DNA of 64,000 nt from Caedibacter sp052030685 (GTDB lineage: Bacteria > Pseudomonadota > Gammaproteobacteria > Francisellales > Francisellaceae). This document shows, piece after piece, positions 8,902 through 18,506 of the stretch; position 1 is the stretch's first letter, and every line of letters begins with the position of its first letter. Made by a program: the position numbers and the translations under genes. The DNA is taken from NCBI RefSeq assembly GCF_052030685.1, contig NZ_JBQAJM010000011.1, positions 14,588 through 78,587 of the forward strand, in the 5' to 3' direction. Below the pieces are notes generated by a model. It saw nothing but the letters and a program-made list of their open reading frames with translations. It had not been told where the DNA came from and searched no databases.

Positions 8902-9881
8902 TGAGTCAACCGATTGGCAAACTGAAAACATATAATCAAGACTTCTTGGTTGAAGAAATTTTTGATTTTGACTTAACCGGTAATGGCGAGCATATTTGGC
9001 TGTTTATCGAAAAAAATGGTTTAAACACCAAAGATATTATCCGTGCATTATCTCGATATACAGGTCTTAAGCAGCGCGATATCGGCTATAGTGGTTTGAA
9101 AGATAAACACGCGATCACCAGACAATGGTTTTCCCTATATTATCCTAGTAAAGCTGATATCGATTTTAGTGAGTTTAATGTTGAAAATTGTAACATCCTA
9201 CGCATCAATCGCCACAATAAAAAGCTTAAAATTGGCAGCCACAAAGCCAATCATTTTACCCTTGTATTACGCGATTTAACGTTACCATTCCCAGAAATAG
9301 AGCCCAAGATTAAACATATTGTGCAACACGGCTTTATTAATCTTTTTGGTGAGCAGCGTTTTGGTCATGATAATCTACAACAAGCACATGATGTTGTTGA
9401 TGGCAAAATCAAGCTTAACCCAAAAGATCATGGCTTTTTATTATCCGTTATGCGCAGCTTTTTATTTAATGCTTATGTCCAGTTTCGCCAACAAAATCAT
9501 ACAGATCAAAAGGCTTTAATCGGCGACATTGTTGGCTTTAGCGATGGTAATAGCGTCTTTCAAGTCACCGCGGAGAATCAAGATGAAATCCAACAGCGTA
9601 TTGAGTCCAAAGAGTTAAGCATTGCCGCACCATTGATTGGTAAACAGCAAAAGTTATTCTTTACTAATGAAGCATTGCGCCAATATGAACAGTTTACCCA
9701 AGCTCATGGCAAGTTTATTGATTATTTAGCTGCACATAGTGAAATGCAATTTCGCAGCATCTATGCTTATGCGAAAAACTTAGATTATAGCCATGATGTA
9801 TCAAAAAACACTTTAACACTTAGCTTTAGCTTAGGAACTGGCGCGTACGCCACCTCATTAATTGAGGCATTATCCGCATAA
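8901..9881 (+). CDS. truD: tRNA pseudouridine(13) synthase TruD
   Basis: TruD isomerises uridine 13 of tRNA-Glu. The 326-residue product carries the signature GYSGLKDKHAITRQWFS at about residues 53-69, with the catalytic aspartate in LKDKHA, plus FGEQRFG near 150-156 and a C-terminal FSLGTGAYATSLIEAL. It starts on an ATG overlapping the zapG-like stop (TAATG) and is followed after 14 nt by the FAD oxidoreductase gene. The linkage with ispF recalls the truD-ispF neighbourhood of enterobacteria. Confidence 0.95.
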   Translation: MSQPIGKLKTYNQDFLVEEIFDFDLTGNGEHIWLFIEKNGLNTKDIIRALSRYTGLKQRDIGYSGLKDKHAITRQWFSLYYPSKADIDFSEFNVENCNILRINRHNKKLKIGSHKANHFTLVLRDLTLPFPEIEPKIKHIVQHGFINLFGEQRFGHDNLQQAHDVVDGKIKLNPKDHGFLLSVMRSFLFNAYVQFRQQNHTDQKALIGDIVGFSDGNSVFQVTAENQDEIQQRIESKELSIAAPLIGKQQKLFFTNEALRQYEQFTQAHGKFIDYLAAHSEMQFRSIYAYAKNLDYSHDVSKNTLTLSFSLGTGAYATSLIEALSA

Positions 9882-9895
9882 AAGGAATATTTATC

Positions 9896-11092
9896 ATGTC
9901 AGAACACTATCCCATTGCTATCATTGGTGGCGGCATCTCAGGTATAAGCTTTGCGCACTTTGCAGCAATTAAAGGATATAAGAGCATTATCCTTGAGCAA
10001 AATGACAAGCTTGGTGGCTGCATTGAAACCTATCACAGCCCAAAAACACGTGATTTCTGGCTTGAGTTGGGCGCGCATACCATTTACAACTCTTATCAGC
10101 ATTTAATTAGTTTTTGTCGTGATAATGGACTGTTGAATCAGTTGCAACGACGCGAGAAACATCCTTTTAAACTGCTGACACCACAAAATCAAATTGCCAG
10201 CATTTTAAGTAAACTCAACCCAATTCGCGCAGGTCTTGGCTTGCCACTATTTAAATTTAGTCATGCTAATGATCGCAGCGTTGAAGAATATTTTAGCTTT
10301 GTCTTTGGATCTCAAAATTATCAAAAAACACTACGTTATTGCTTTGATGCCGTACTGTGCCAAGATAGTCGACAGTTCCCTGCTGATTTTCTTTTTAAAA
10401 CACGCGCTAAAGATAAAAGCCTACCACGCAGCTTTACTTTTGAGCACGGCATGTCAAGCCTGTTTAGAGACATAGACAATCAAAATACAAAGATCAATCT
10501 AAACACTCAAGTCATGACCGTTGAGCAGCAAAACGAACAGTGGCATATCACCACAGATAATGGTGTATTCACAGCAGATAAGTTAGTTTTAGCAACACCC
10601 TGGCATGTTTGCTACCGATTACTTGCGCAACTTAATCACCCACTTGTCCACCTTAAGTATCAACCTGAAGTTTCTAAACTCATAACAGTCGCTTTAGTTT
10701 TTGACAAAGACAAAGTCAAACATATCAAGCCGATCAATGGTTTAATTGGTATGAATCAAGATTTCTTTTCGATGGTGACGCGCGATACAATAACGCATGA
10801 AAAGTATCGCGGCATGACAGTGCATTTTAAAAACACAAACATCCCTTACCAACAATTAGTTGATGGGTTTTTATCGAAACTTAACATTCCTAAAGATGCT
10901 TTGATTGATCTAAAACACAAAAAAAATAGCGTGCCATGCTATCAATCACAGCACCAACAGTTTATTAACGGGATTAATAATGAACTGATCAAAGACAACA
11001 GTCTAGCATTAACGGGTAACTACTTTACCCGCCTAGCTGTTGAGGATTGTGTTAAACGCTCTTTTGAGGAAGCCAAAAGAATCTTGAGTTAA
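9896..11092 (+). CDS. FAD-dependent oxidoreductase, amine-oxidase / protoporphyrinogen-oxidase-like
   Basis: A 398-residue flavoprotein with the dinucleotide-binding motif AIIGGGISGISFA at residues 8-20, an FAD-ribose glutamate in SIILEQNDKLGGCIET, and the GR-type motif LGAHTIYN. The C-terminal NSLALTGNYFTRLAVEDC resembles the FAD-contacting end of amine oxidases and HemY-type protoporphyrinogen oxidases, where a GNY/G segment is typical. Substrate cannot be read from sequence; a porphyrinogen or carotenoid-like role is only a family guess. AGGA lies nine nucleotides upstream of the ATG. It converges with spoT with a 4-nt overlap. Confidence 0.75.
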   Translation: MSEHYPIAIIGGGISGISFAHFAAIKGYKSIILEQNDKLGGCIETYHSPKTRDFWLELGAHTIYNSYQHLISFCRDNGLLNQLQRREKHPFKLLTPQNQIASILSKLNPIRAGLGLPLFKFSHANDRSVEEYFSFVFGSQNYQKTLRYCFDAVLCQDSRQFPADFLFKTRAKDKSLPRSFTFEHGMSSLFRDIDNQNTKINLNTQVMTVEQQNEQWHITTDNGVFTADKLVLATPWHVCYRLLAQLNHPLVHLKYQPEVSKLITVALVFDKDKVKHIKPINGLIGMNQDFFSMVTRDTITHEKYRGMTVHFKNTNIPYQQLVDGFLSKLNIPKDALIDLKHKKNSVPCYQSQHQQFINGINNELIKDNSLALTGNYFTRLAVEDCVKRSFEEAKRILS

Positions 11093-13176
11093 ATTCGCTC
11101 GATCTTAATGCATATTTTCAAATGCTTCAACCCACGGATGACACGCGCCAAATGCACACGGTCTTTGACCTCAAGCATTGTCTGCACGATACCATATTGC
11201 GCGTCAGACTCAAGAATATTGAAACTTAAAATTTGTGCATCATGCCGTGAGATATTAGCGGTGACTTTGGCAATTGCACCTTGTACATTTTGCAAACTAA
11301 TTCGCAGCTTCACCGGATAATAGCCCGTGCAGTCTTTTGCCCATTGTGTCTCAATAATTTCATGTGTTTTTTTAAGTTTTAATAACTCACTGCATTTAAT
11401 GCGATGAATCATTAACCCTTTATCAGAGATTAATACACCCGTAATTGGATCATCAGGAATCGGTGTGCAGCAGCTTGCTAATTGGCGAAGATAACTATCA
11501 TCGATCAGCAATTTGCGTTGCGCATCATAATCATCACTTTCAAGCTGCTGTTTTTGATCAACAAAGTGCACAAACGTATTCGCTGAGAAATTTGCTTGCC
11601 CAATGGCAGCATGTAGCTCGGCAATAGCTGGGAAATTAAACTCAACTAACGCCTCTTGTAATAACTCCGCTGAAATAGTCGAAAAATCCATATGATTTTT
11701 CAATAGTGCTTGTGTGAGAATCTGCTGCCCAATATGCACAAACTCTTCATGCTCATAGCGCTTTAAAGCATGCTTTATCGCGTGTTTAGCACGCGCCGTT
11801 TTAATAAACTCAAGCCACGCAGGATTTGGGTGGGCATTAGGTGAGGTAATGATCTCAACGGTATCACCATGCGTTAACACATAACTCAATGGCGTGATCC
11901 TACGATTCACCTTTGCCGCAATGCAGTGATTACCAATATCGGTATGAATGTGATAAGCAAAGTCAACACATGTTGCACTTTTGGGCAGTTCAATAATCTC
12001 GCCATTTGGCGTGAACACATAAACCTCGTCAGGAAATAAATCCAGCTTAACACTTTCAACAAAGTCCATTGATTTGGTGACATGTTGTTGCAAATCAGAC
12101 AGCTTCTCTAGCCACTTTTGAGCATTATCGTGACTTAATGATTTCGCCTTATAAATCCAATGTGCGGCAACCCCTTTCTCTGCCGTGTCATCCATTATTT
12201 TAGTTTTTATCTGCACTTCAATTGGCACACCATAAGGACCAAAAACGGTGGTGTGTAGTGACTGATAACCATTGGCTTTTGGGGTAGCAATATAATCTTT
12301 AAAGCGTCCAGGAATAGGTCTGAAGATCTCATGAATTGCCCCTAAGATCATATAGCAATCGCGCCGTGTTGGCGCAATGACCTTATAAGCATAGATATCC
12401 ATAATTTCAGAGAATGACATCTCTTTATCTCGCATCTTGCGATAAATGCTATATAGACGTTTTTTGCGACCTGAGACTGGCTTTTCACCTTCTAAAAGCT
12501 CAGTCAGATGATACTGTAATCGCTCTTTAATTTTACGAAACAAGCGATCACGATGCTTTTGTGCATGTAATACTTTTGTTTTTAGTGTTTTATAGCGATA
12601 AGGATACATTGCCTCAAAAGCTAACTCTTCAAATGAGTTTTTAATGTGATGCATCCCCAATCTATGCGCAATAGGGGCATAAATCTCTAAAGTCTCTAAT
12701 GCGATTCGTCGACGCTTATCTGGGCGAAGTGGCGCAAGCGTTGTCATATTATGTAGTCGATCAGCAAGCTTAATCAAAATAACACGAATATCCTGCACCA
12801 TTGCCAAAACCATTTTACGGAAATTCTCGGCTTGCAATTCTGCCTTTGAATGCGTTTCAATCTTACTTAATTTGGTAACACCTTCAACTAATTGCGCCGT
12901 TTTTTCACCATAACGTTGAGCAATCATTTCTGACGAAATTTCAGTATCTTCAATCGTGTCATGCAAAAGAGCAGCAATCACCGTTTCACAATCAAGGCGC
13001 ATACCTGCCAATACACAAGCAACTGCTACTGGATGCGTAAAGTAAGGCTCGCCAGAGCTTCTAACCTGCAGCTCATGCGCATCAGCACCAAACAAAAAAG
13101 CATCTGCCACGAGCGCACGCTGCTCATCATTTAGATAACTATGAATAATTTTATTTAACTTATAAAATAAAAACAT
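11089..13176 (-). CDS. spoT: Bifunctional (p)ppGpp synthetase/hydrolase SpoT
   Basis: A 695-residue RelA/SpoT homologue that makes and degrades the alarmone (p)ppGpp. The hydrolase HD motif is intact (ALLHDTIEDT near residue 68), unlike RelA. The synthetase region has RFKDYIATPKANGYQSLHT near 297-315 and the EVQIKT strand. A TGS domain (DEVYVFTPNGEI near 389) and a C-terminal ACT domain (last 80 residues) follow. The N-terminus FLFYKLNKIIHSYL matches SpoT proteins, fixing the start. The usual rpoZ neighbour is absent. It overlaps the convergent flavoprotein gene by four nucleotides. Confidence 0.95.
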   Translation of the reverse strand: MFLFYKLNKIIHSYLNDEQRALVADAFLFGADAHELQVRSSGEPYFTHPVAVACVLAGMRLDCETVIAALLHDTIEDTEISSEMIAQRYGEKTAQLVEGVTKLSKIETHSKAELQAENFRKMVLAMVQDIRVILIKLADRLHNMTTLAPLRPDKRRRIALETLEIYAPIAHRLGMHHIKNSFEELAFEAMYPYRYKTLKTKVLHAQKHRDRLFRKIKERLQYHLTELLEGEKPVSGRKKRLYSIYRKMRDKEMSFSEIMDIYAYKVIAPTRRDCYMILGAIHEIFRPIPGRFKDYIATPKANGYQSLHTTVFGPYGVPIEVQIKTKIMDDTAEKGVAAHWIYKAKSLSHDNAQKWLEKLSDLQQHVTKSMDFVESVKLDLFPDEVYVFTPNGEIIELPKSATCVDFAYHIHTDIGNHCIAAKVNRRITPLSYVLTHGDTVEIITSPNAHPNPAWLEFIKTARAKHAIKHALKRYEHEEFVHIGQQILTQALLKNHMDFSTISAELLQEALVEFNFPAIAELHAAIGQANFSANTFVHFVDQKQQLESDDYDAQRKLLIDDSYLRQLASCCTPIPDDPITGVLISDKGLMIHRIKCSELLKLKKTHEIIETQWAKDCTGYYPVKLRISLQNVQGAIAKVTANISRHDAQILSFNILESDAQYGIVQTMLEVKDRVHLARVIRGLKHLKICIKIERI

Positions 13177-13471
13177 CTAATATCAGCGCAGCTTAATAAT
13201 GTTTTTCAGTATAACGATAATTTAGCCAAAGCCCTACTGCTGCTGTGGCAAAACCGATCAATTTCAATTTAAATGCATAAAATTCTGGCAAAAACTATTT
13301 ATTTGTTTAGAATTATCCAGTTTTTAGATGCATATAAATATTTTAAGTCTATACTTTTTGCGAGGACTAAAAGCATTTTAAGCTTGGGGTTGTGCATTTA
13401 CTTTGCAAAGGGTTGGTATAGGTTTGATCAGCTTTGGAAGATAAAGCTATATAATAAGGAGTAACTTTAAC

Positions 13472-13657
13472 ATGTTAATTTTAACAAGAAAAATTGGCGA
13501 GACTGTCATGATTGGGGACGAAGTAACAGTCACTGTTTTGGGCGTCAAAGGAAATCAAGTTCGTCTAGGCATAAACGCGCCTAAAGAGGTGTCCGTACAT
13601 CGTGAAGAAATCTTTGTGCGCATTAAAGGTGAGCACTCATTAGGCGATATGGAATAA
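13472..13657 (+). CDS. csrA: Carbon storage regulator CsrA
   Basis: CsrA is a small dimeric RNA-binding protein that represses or activates translation by binding GGA motifs in mRNA leaders. The 61-residue product is full length, starting MLILTRKIGETVMIGD and containing VTVLGVKGNQVRLGI and the RNA-binding loop APKEVSVHREEI. A strong AAGGAG is nine nucleotides before the ATG. The 295-nt upstream region is non-coding. About 75 nt downstream is a perfect 8-bp hairpin (13732-13760). Confidence 0.97.
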   Translation: MLILTRKIGETVMIGDEVTVTVLGVKGNQVRLGINAPKEVSVHREEIFVRIKGEHSLGDME

Positions 13658-13731
13658 CATACCACCATACGCACAACTCGTATTGAGTAACAAGCCATTA
13701 TCAAAAGCTGATTTATGTTATCTATTAAGAT

Positions 13732-13760
13732 ACCAACCACTTATCTATCTGATGGTTGGT
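13732..13760. other. Perfect inverted repeat downstream of csrA
   Basis: ACCAACCA and TGGTTGGT flank a 13-nt loop. The hairpin lies between csrA and the LysM lipoprotein gene. It is not followed by a T run (next bases TCTCC), so a simple intrinsic terminator is doubtful; a processing or operator site is equally possible. Confidence 0.4.
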
Positions 13761-13845
13761 TCTCCACAATTCAGCCGTAAACCTTTTGCAGCGCCTATGC
13801 TTTATAGCTACACTGATGAAGTATCATCAAAAGAAGGAGTCAGTT

Positions 13846-14277
13846 ATGCAAAAGAAGCTTTATATCATTGCAGCTGGAATACTGTTGTTAGCAGGTTGTG
13901 CACAATTTAGCAGTCAACACAAAGAACCAACTGCTATAACACCAACAGATCAAGCGATTAAAGATAATACATCTTCAACAGTAAGAAACAATGACAAAGC
14001 AACAACAAGCAAGGTATCAACTGAGGATGACTCAGCCAAAGTTGTTGAAGCAGCAGGCGCGCCTGAAACTAAACTTGAGGAAATTTCAGCAGTTGCTAAC
14101 GTTGCAGAGAATAATAAGCCCGTAACTTATAAAGTCGAGATTGGCGATAGCTTATATAGCATTGCCCGCAAGAATAACATCAGTATAACCTGTCTTTCTA
14201 AAGCCAATAAAATAACAGATCCTAATCGCCTAGCGGCAGGACAAACGCTTATCATCCCAAAGCCTACTGACTGCTAA
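13846..14277 (+). CDS. LysM-domain lipoprotein
   Basis: A 143-residue lipoprotein. The signal peptide MQKKLYIIAAGILLLAGC ends in the lipobox LLAG-C, so Cys18 should be lipidated. A low-complexity Thr/Ser/Lys/Glu linker (about residues 20-92) leads to a C-terminal LysM domain, YKVEIGDSLYSIARKNN through GQTLIIPK, which binds peptidoglycan. A cysteine within the domain (ISITCLSK) and a terminal cysteine (PTDC) could form a disulfide. AAGGAG sits before this ATG; a longer in-frame N-terminus is rejected because it would bury the signal peptide. It ends six nucleotides before the TolC-like gene, suggesting an operon. Confidence 0.88.
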   Translation: MQKKLYIIAAGILLLAGCAQFSSQHKEPTAITPTDQAIKDNTSSTVRNNDKATTSKVSTEDDSAKVVEAAGAPETKLEEISAVANVAENNKPVTYKVEIGDSLYSIARKNNISITCLSKANKITDPNRLAAGQTLIIPKPTDC

Positions 14278-14283
14278 ACTCCA

Positions 14284-15600
14284 ATGAACCAATATCTGAA
14301 ATATCTTAGCCTATGCATGCTAAGCACAACGGTTTCTTTTGGATTTTGCAAAAGCTTCAGTTTACAGCAAGCAGTGCAATATGCGATTGAGCATGCCCCG
14401 AGTTTAAAATCGCAGCAATCACAACTTAACATTGGCGCTTTGCAAAAAGACAATGCCTTTGCCGCCTTCTTGCCAAAACTTGACTTAATCAGCACATCAA
14501 CAGCAAGTGATACAACATACAGTACAGCCAATAGCACAGGGCTTAATACCGGCAATACCTTTGGCTTGCAGCTATCAGAAGATTTTAGTCAAAATGGTAT
14601 TAAGATCACCAATTATTACCAAGCAAAGATTCAAACCGCGATCGATCAACTTAACTATCGCTATGCTAAGGATCAATTGATCCAAGAGGTGGCTGAAAAT
14701 TTTATCCAATATTCACTCAGTGTTCACAACCTTAAGTTGCAAGAAACACTTTATCAGCAATATCAAACGCAGTATCTAAGTGCCAACACCTTATATAAAC
14801 AAGGACTTAAATCACGCTCGGACGAGCTAAATTTAAAAACGCAGCTCTTAAGTACCGAGATTACGTTAAAGCAACAAAAACAAAGCCTTAAAGTTTCCAA
14901 GCAGAAATTACTTAAAAGCATGGGTGTTAGCGCTTTTAGCCCTCAGGATTTCAATTTTAGTGTACTGGCATTACAAGATCTAAAAGACATCCCTAAAGCA
15001 TTAACGCATTTTTCTGAGCAATATCTATACCAATACAAATTATGGCAATTACAACAACAAAAAGACAATTGGAGTATCAATCAAGCAAAACGTAATTACT
15101 GGCCAAATGCTTCATTTGCCATCAATGGGGGGTATCAAAACCCTTATGCGCAAAATGGTTTTTTTGGTGGCATTGGTGCACGCAAAGAATTTAGCTGGAA
15201 TGCAACCTTAACGTTAAGTTTTAACCTGTTTGATGGCGGCACGTTGGATCGCAATATTGTCATTGCTGAGGAAACAAAACTTAAAAACCAGTATGACAAT
15301 CAAGGCAACATACTCGATGCACAAAAAACGCTGGCAGATTTGCTCAATGATTTCAAAAACCAATATGATACGCTACCAACAGCCATTGAACTTCAGAAAT
15401 ATGCCAAAGAAAGTTACACCTCGGTAAAGCGTAATTTTCAAGCGGGCAGCCAGTCTTATCTTGATTTAATCAATGCATTACGTAGCTTACAAACAGCTGA
15501 GCAAACGATGCTTAATCTCTATGCAAGTTTATTAAAAGACACCTATCAATATCATTTCTATAAAGGAGACATTGAGCGTTATGTTTTCAAGAATCATTAA
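14284..15600 (+). CDS. TolC-family outer-membrane efflux protein
   Basis: A 438-residue TolC-like protein, probably the outer-membrane channel of the adjacent MacAB exporter. An N-terminal signal peptide ends near VSFGFCKS. The first repeat begins FSLQQAVQYAIEHAPSLKSQQSQ, typical of outer-membrane efflux proteins, and the second repeat contains LNDFKNQYDTLPTAIELQKYA and the TolC-type FQAGSQSYLDLINAL. Long Gln/Lys-rich helical stretches (about 100-210 and 330-420) fit the alpha-barrel. No clear ribosome-binding site precedes the ATG, six nucleotides after the lipoprotein stop, consistent with coupling. Its 3' end overlaps macA. Confidence 0.85.
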   Translation: MNQYLKYLSLCMLSTTVSFGFCKSFSLQQAVQYAIEHAPSLKSQQSQLNIGALQKDNAFAAFLPKLDLISTSTASDTTYSTANSTGLNTGNTFGLQLSEDFSQNGIKITNYYQAKIQTAIDQLNYRYAKDQLIQEVAENFIQYSLSVHNLKLQETLYQQYQTQYLSANTLYKQGLKSRSDELNLKTQLLSTEITLKQQKQSLKVSKQKLLKSMGVSAFSPQDFNFSVLALQDLKDIPKALTHFSEQYLYQYKLWQLQQQKDNWSINQAKRNYWPNASFAINGGYQNPYAQNGFFGGIGARKEFSWNATLTLSFNLFDGGTLDRNIVIAEETKLKNQYDNQGNILDAQKTLADLLNDFKNQYDTLPTAIELQKYAKESYTSVKRNFQAGSQSYLDLINALRSLQTAEQTMLNLYASLLKDTYQYHFYKGDIERYVFKNH

Positions 15601-16471
15601 ATGGCTCATTATCATTATTATCCTAATTGCGCTTGGATACGGGCTTTATTACTTCGCTGTTAAAACCAGTCAGCCATTAACTACAACGGATACGCCCTAT
15701 ATAGTAAGCAAAAAAACACTGATAAATAAAATTTCCGCTGCAGGAGAAGTTAGTGCCAATAAAGAAACCGTCGTCACCGCACCCTATGCAGGCTATATCC
15801 AAAAAATCTACGTCAATCTGGGGCAACATGTCGTTCAAGGCGATCCTCTTGTGAGCATAGTTAGCTCACTACAATCACCGGAGAAAGTCTACCCAATTAG
15901 AGCACCCTATGCCGGAACTGTGATCTATATCAAAAAATCTGAAGGTGAGTATGTCACTCAAGGTTCAGGCAACACTCAAAATAGTGACTTTATTCTCAAA
16001 GTCGATGATTTATCAAAACTTTATGTCACCGCAGACATTGCCGAATCAAACATACTGCAAATGAAAAAAGGCTTAAAAGTCATGATCAAAGCATCCGCTA
16101 ACAATAATACTAGCTTTGATGGTGCAATCACCAGCGTTGCTCTAGCGCCCTCACCAAATAATTCGGGGACATCATTTAATTCGACACAACAAACTACTTA
16201 CCCGATTAGGGTGCTTATTACAACAAAGAATGCTGATTTGCTTCCCGGAATGAATGTTGTTTGTGATATTTACATTGATGAAAAACAAGATGTCATTGCG
16301 CTGCCTAAGCAATATATTCGCATTCAAGATGGGCATAACTATGTCAAATTGAGCAACGGAAAAATGCAAGAAGTCAGCTTAGGCATACAAACCACACAAG
16401 ATGTTGAAATCACCAAAGGCTTAACGGTCGGTGATCAAGTTGAGCCAATCGATTACTTCAGCGGAGTATAG
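15581..16471 (+). CDS. macA: MacA-like periplasmic adaptor (HlyD/RND-type membrane fusion protein)
   Basis: The adaptor links the MacB-type transporter to the TolC channel. It has one N-terminal membrane anchor (IIKWLIIIIILIALGYGLYYF), a lipoyl/barrel-sandwich half at about 45-75 (ISAAGEVSANKETVVTAPYAGYI), its partner half (PYAGTVIYIKKSEGEYV), and a beta-barrel with LPGMNVVCDIYID near 222-234. At about 296 residues it is shorter than E. coli MacA (371) because the alpha-hairpin between the lipoyl halves is almost absent. ATG 15581 is chosen; a TTG at 15572 would add three residues. It overlaps the TolC-like gene by 20 nt. Confidence 0.85.
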   Translation: MFSRIIKWLIIIIILIALGYGLYYFAVKTSQPLTTTDTPYIVSKKTLINKISAAGEVSANKETVVTAPYAGYIQKIYVNLGQHVVQGDPLVSIVSSLQSPEKVYPIRAPYAGTVIYIKKSEGEYVTQGSGNTQNSDFILKVDDLSKLYVTADIAESNILQMKKGLKVMIKASANNNTSFDGAITSVALAPSPNNSGTSFNSTQQTTYPIRVLITTKNADLLPGMNVVCDIYIDEKQDVIALPKQYIRIQDGHNYVKLSNGKMQEVSLGIQTTQDVEITKGLTVGDQVEPIDYFSGV

Positions 16472-16475
16472 CCAT

Positions 16476-18506
16476 ATGAGTTTGGCGTATGAGGTAAGTA
16501 ATCTTAGTTTTAGTTATCACGGTGCAATGAAATCAACGCCCGTGTTGCATGATATTAATTTAAAAATCCAGCAAGGTGAGTTTGTTGCAATTGTAGGGGC
16601 TTCAGGATCAGGCAAGTCAACATTGCTGCATTTATTAGGTGCAATGCTGACACTTGAATCAGGTAATATCAAAATAAATAATGAATCCCTTGCGCATGCT
16701 GATAGTCGCAAATTGGCACAAATACGCGCTAAACATATTGGCTTCGTGTTTCAGCAATTTCATCTATTGCCCAAGCTAAGTGTGTTGGACAATATCTTGT
16801 TACCGATGAATTATCCGATTAATGTTCAGCATGATCGTAAAGCATTAAAACAAAAAGCGCATGATATTGCCAAAGAAGTTGGCATTGCCCATCGTTTAGA
16901 TCATTACCCTAAAGAGCTCTCAGGCGGTGAACAACAACGTGTCGCAATTGCCAGAGCATTGATGCGTAATGCGGACATTATCCTTGCTGATGAACCAACG
17001 GGAAATTTGGATAGTCACAATACCCAGAACATTATGGCGCTCTTAACCAAGCTGAATCAAAATGGCAAAACAATCATTTTAGTAACGCATGATAAGGAAA
17101 TTGCCGAATTTGCACCGCGCACTATCGAGATTAAAGATGGTAAAGTGCTTGCAGATATTAAAAAGGACACCCAAATAAATTCTTCTGCCAAGCAGGATAT
17201 AACTCAAATCCATGACAATAAACAAAAGCCAAGCTCAAGCAGCAGCTACACACATGCCTTAACACGACTTTTTGCTTTAGCCTTACGCACCTTGATGATC
17301 AAAAAAGGGCAAACACTATTGACTGCTTTAGGTGTAATTATCGGTGTTGCTTCCATTATTGTGATGATGACGCTTGGACAATACGCTAAGGATAAAATTC
17401 TAGCATCTTATGATAAATTGGGCGCAAAAACGGTATTATTCTATGCCTATAAGAACTGGATGCAATCGGCATCAGATCATAATAATTCATCCTTTGAACA
17501 GCTTTCGGTTAAAGATGATCTCATGCCGATAAAGCGGATTTTCCCACAGATTACCATGCTATCGCCTTCGATTAGTAGCTATGCCAACAGTGTGATTTTT
17601 AATAGTAACAAGGTGCATCAAAATAGAATCTCAATTCAAGGCGTTAATGAATATTTCTTGCCGATTGTTAATACCCACCTAGCACAAGGACGAAATTTCT
17701 CGGCACTGGATATTCAAAATGCCGATAACGTCTGCATTATTGGTAATGATATTAACCGTGAGCTTTTCCCAACACAAAGCGCAATTGGCAATGTCATTAA
17801 GATCGGTGATTATGGTGGCAGTTATACCTGCTTTGTCATTGGCGTGCTAAAGAAAAAATCAAGCTCAAGCAGTGATGCTTGGAATAATATCAATACTCAG
17901 GTTCTCCTACCTTTCACCTACTTACAAAAGGTCAATTGGAGTTTTCTAGCCCAATTTTATTTTAGTGTCGATGATGTAAACGCTGTCATTCCAGTGAGTA
18001 ACGCCCTTAAGAATTACTTCACCAGCAAATATGGCAACAGCGGCACCTTCATGGTGTCACCGGACATTGATCTATTGCAAAACATTCAGACTTTTTTAAA
18101 CATTTTCACCTTAATGCTTGCAGTCATTTCAATCGTATCGCTTGTTGTTGCAGGCATTGGTATTACCAATATGATGCTGGCATCAATTTCTGAAAATCTA
18201 TATGAAATCGGCTTACTCAAAGCCATTGGTGCCGGAGATCGCACGATCTTTTGGAGCTATTTGATTGAAGCCATTTTACTGTGTTTAAGTGCTGGCATTA
18301 TCGGCTTTGTGCTGGGAGTTGGTAGCTATGAGTTGATCTTATATATCGCTTCAAAGTTCGTGCAAGAGATTCAGTTTATCTGGTTCATCTCACCCTTTGC
18401 GGTATTACTGGCATTTATCTCTGTCGTCAGCCTAGGGATACTAAGCGGCTTGCTTCCGGCACGTAAAGCTGCAGCTTTAGATGTGGTGAAGTGTCTAAAC
18501 CATTAA
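16476..18506 (+). CDS. macB: MacB-like ABC transporter, fused ATPase-permease
   Basis: A 676-residue MacB-type mechanotransmission ABC protein. The N-terminal ATPase has Walker A GASGSGKS, Q-loop VFQQFHLLPKLS, signature LSGGEQQRVAIARAL and Walker B ILADEPTGNLD. A Ser-rich linker (about 228-262) leads to the first transmembrane helix, a periplasmic domain of about 220 residues and three C-terminal FtsX-type helices (LMLAVISIVSLVVAGIGI, then two more). The start at 16476 is four nucleotides after the macA stop. Known MacAB systems export macrolides, siderophores or peptides; the substrate here is unknown. Its end overlaps the convergent dehydrogenase by 4 nt. Confidence 0.92.
   Translation: MSLAYEVSNLSFSYHGAMKSTPVLHDINLKIQQGEFVAIVGASGSGKSTLLHLLGAMLTLESGNIKINNESLAHADSRKLAQIRAKHIGFVFQQFHLLPKLSVLDNILLPMNYPINVQHDRKALKQKAHDIAKEVGIAHRLDHYPKELSGGEQQRVAIARALMRNADIILADEPTGNLDSHNTQNIMALLTKLNQNGKTIILVTHDKEIAEFAPRTIEIKDGKVLADIKKDTQINSSAKQDITQIHDNKQKPSSSSSYTHALTRLFALALRTLMIKKGQTLLTALGVIIGVASIIVMMTLGQYAKDKILASYDKLGAKTVLFYAYKNWMQSASDHNNSSFEQLSVKDDLMPIKRIFPQITMLSPSISSYANSVIFNSNKVHQNRISIQGVNEYFLPIVNTHLAQGRNFSALDIQNADNVCIIGNDINRELFPTQSAIGNVIKIGDYGGSYTCFVIGVLKKKSSSSSDAWNNINTQVLLPFTYLQKVNWSFLAQFYFSVDDVNAVIPVSNALKNYFTSKYGNSGTFMVSPDIDLLQNIQTFLNIFTLMLAVISIVSLVVAGIGITNMMLASISENLYEIGLLKAIGAGDRTIFWSYLIEAILLCLSAGIIGFVLGVGSYELILYIASKFVQEIQFIWFISPFAVLLAFISVVSLGILSGLLPARKAAALDVVKCLNH

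Noticed and set aside
13273..13464. Open frame of 63 codons upstream of csrA
   Set aside because: No ribosome-binding site, atypical composition rich in Phe/Ile/Lys, and position in the csrA leader; treated as non-coding.
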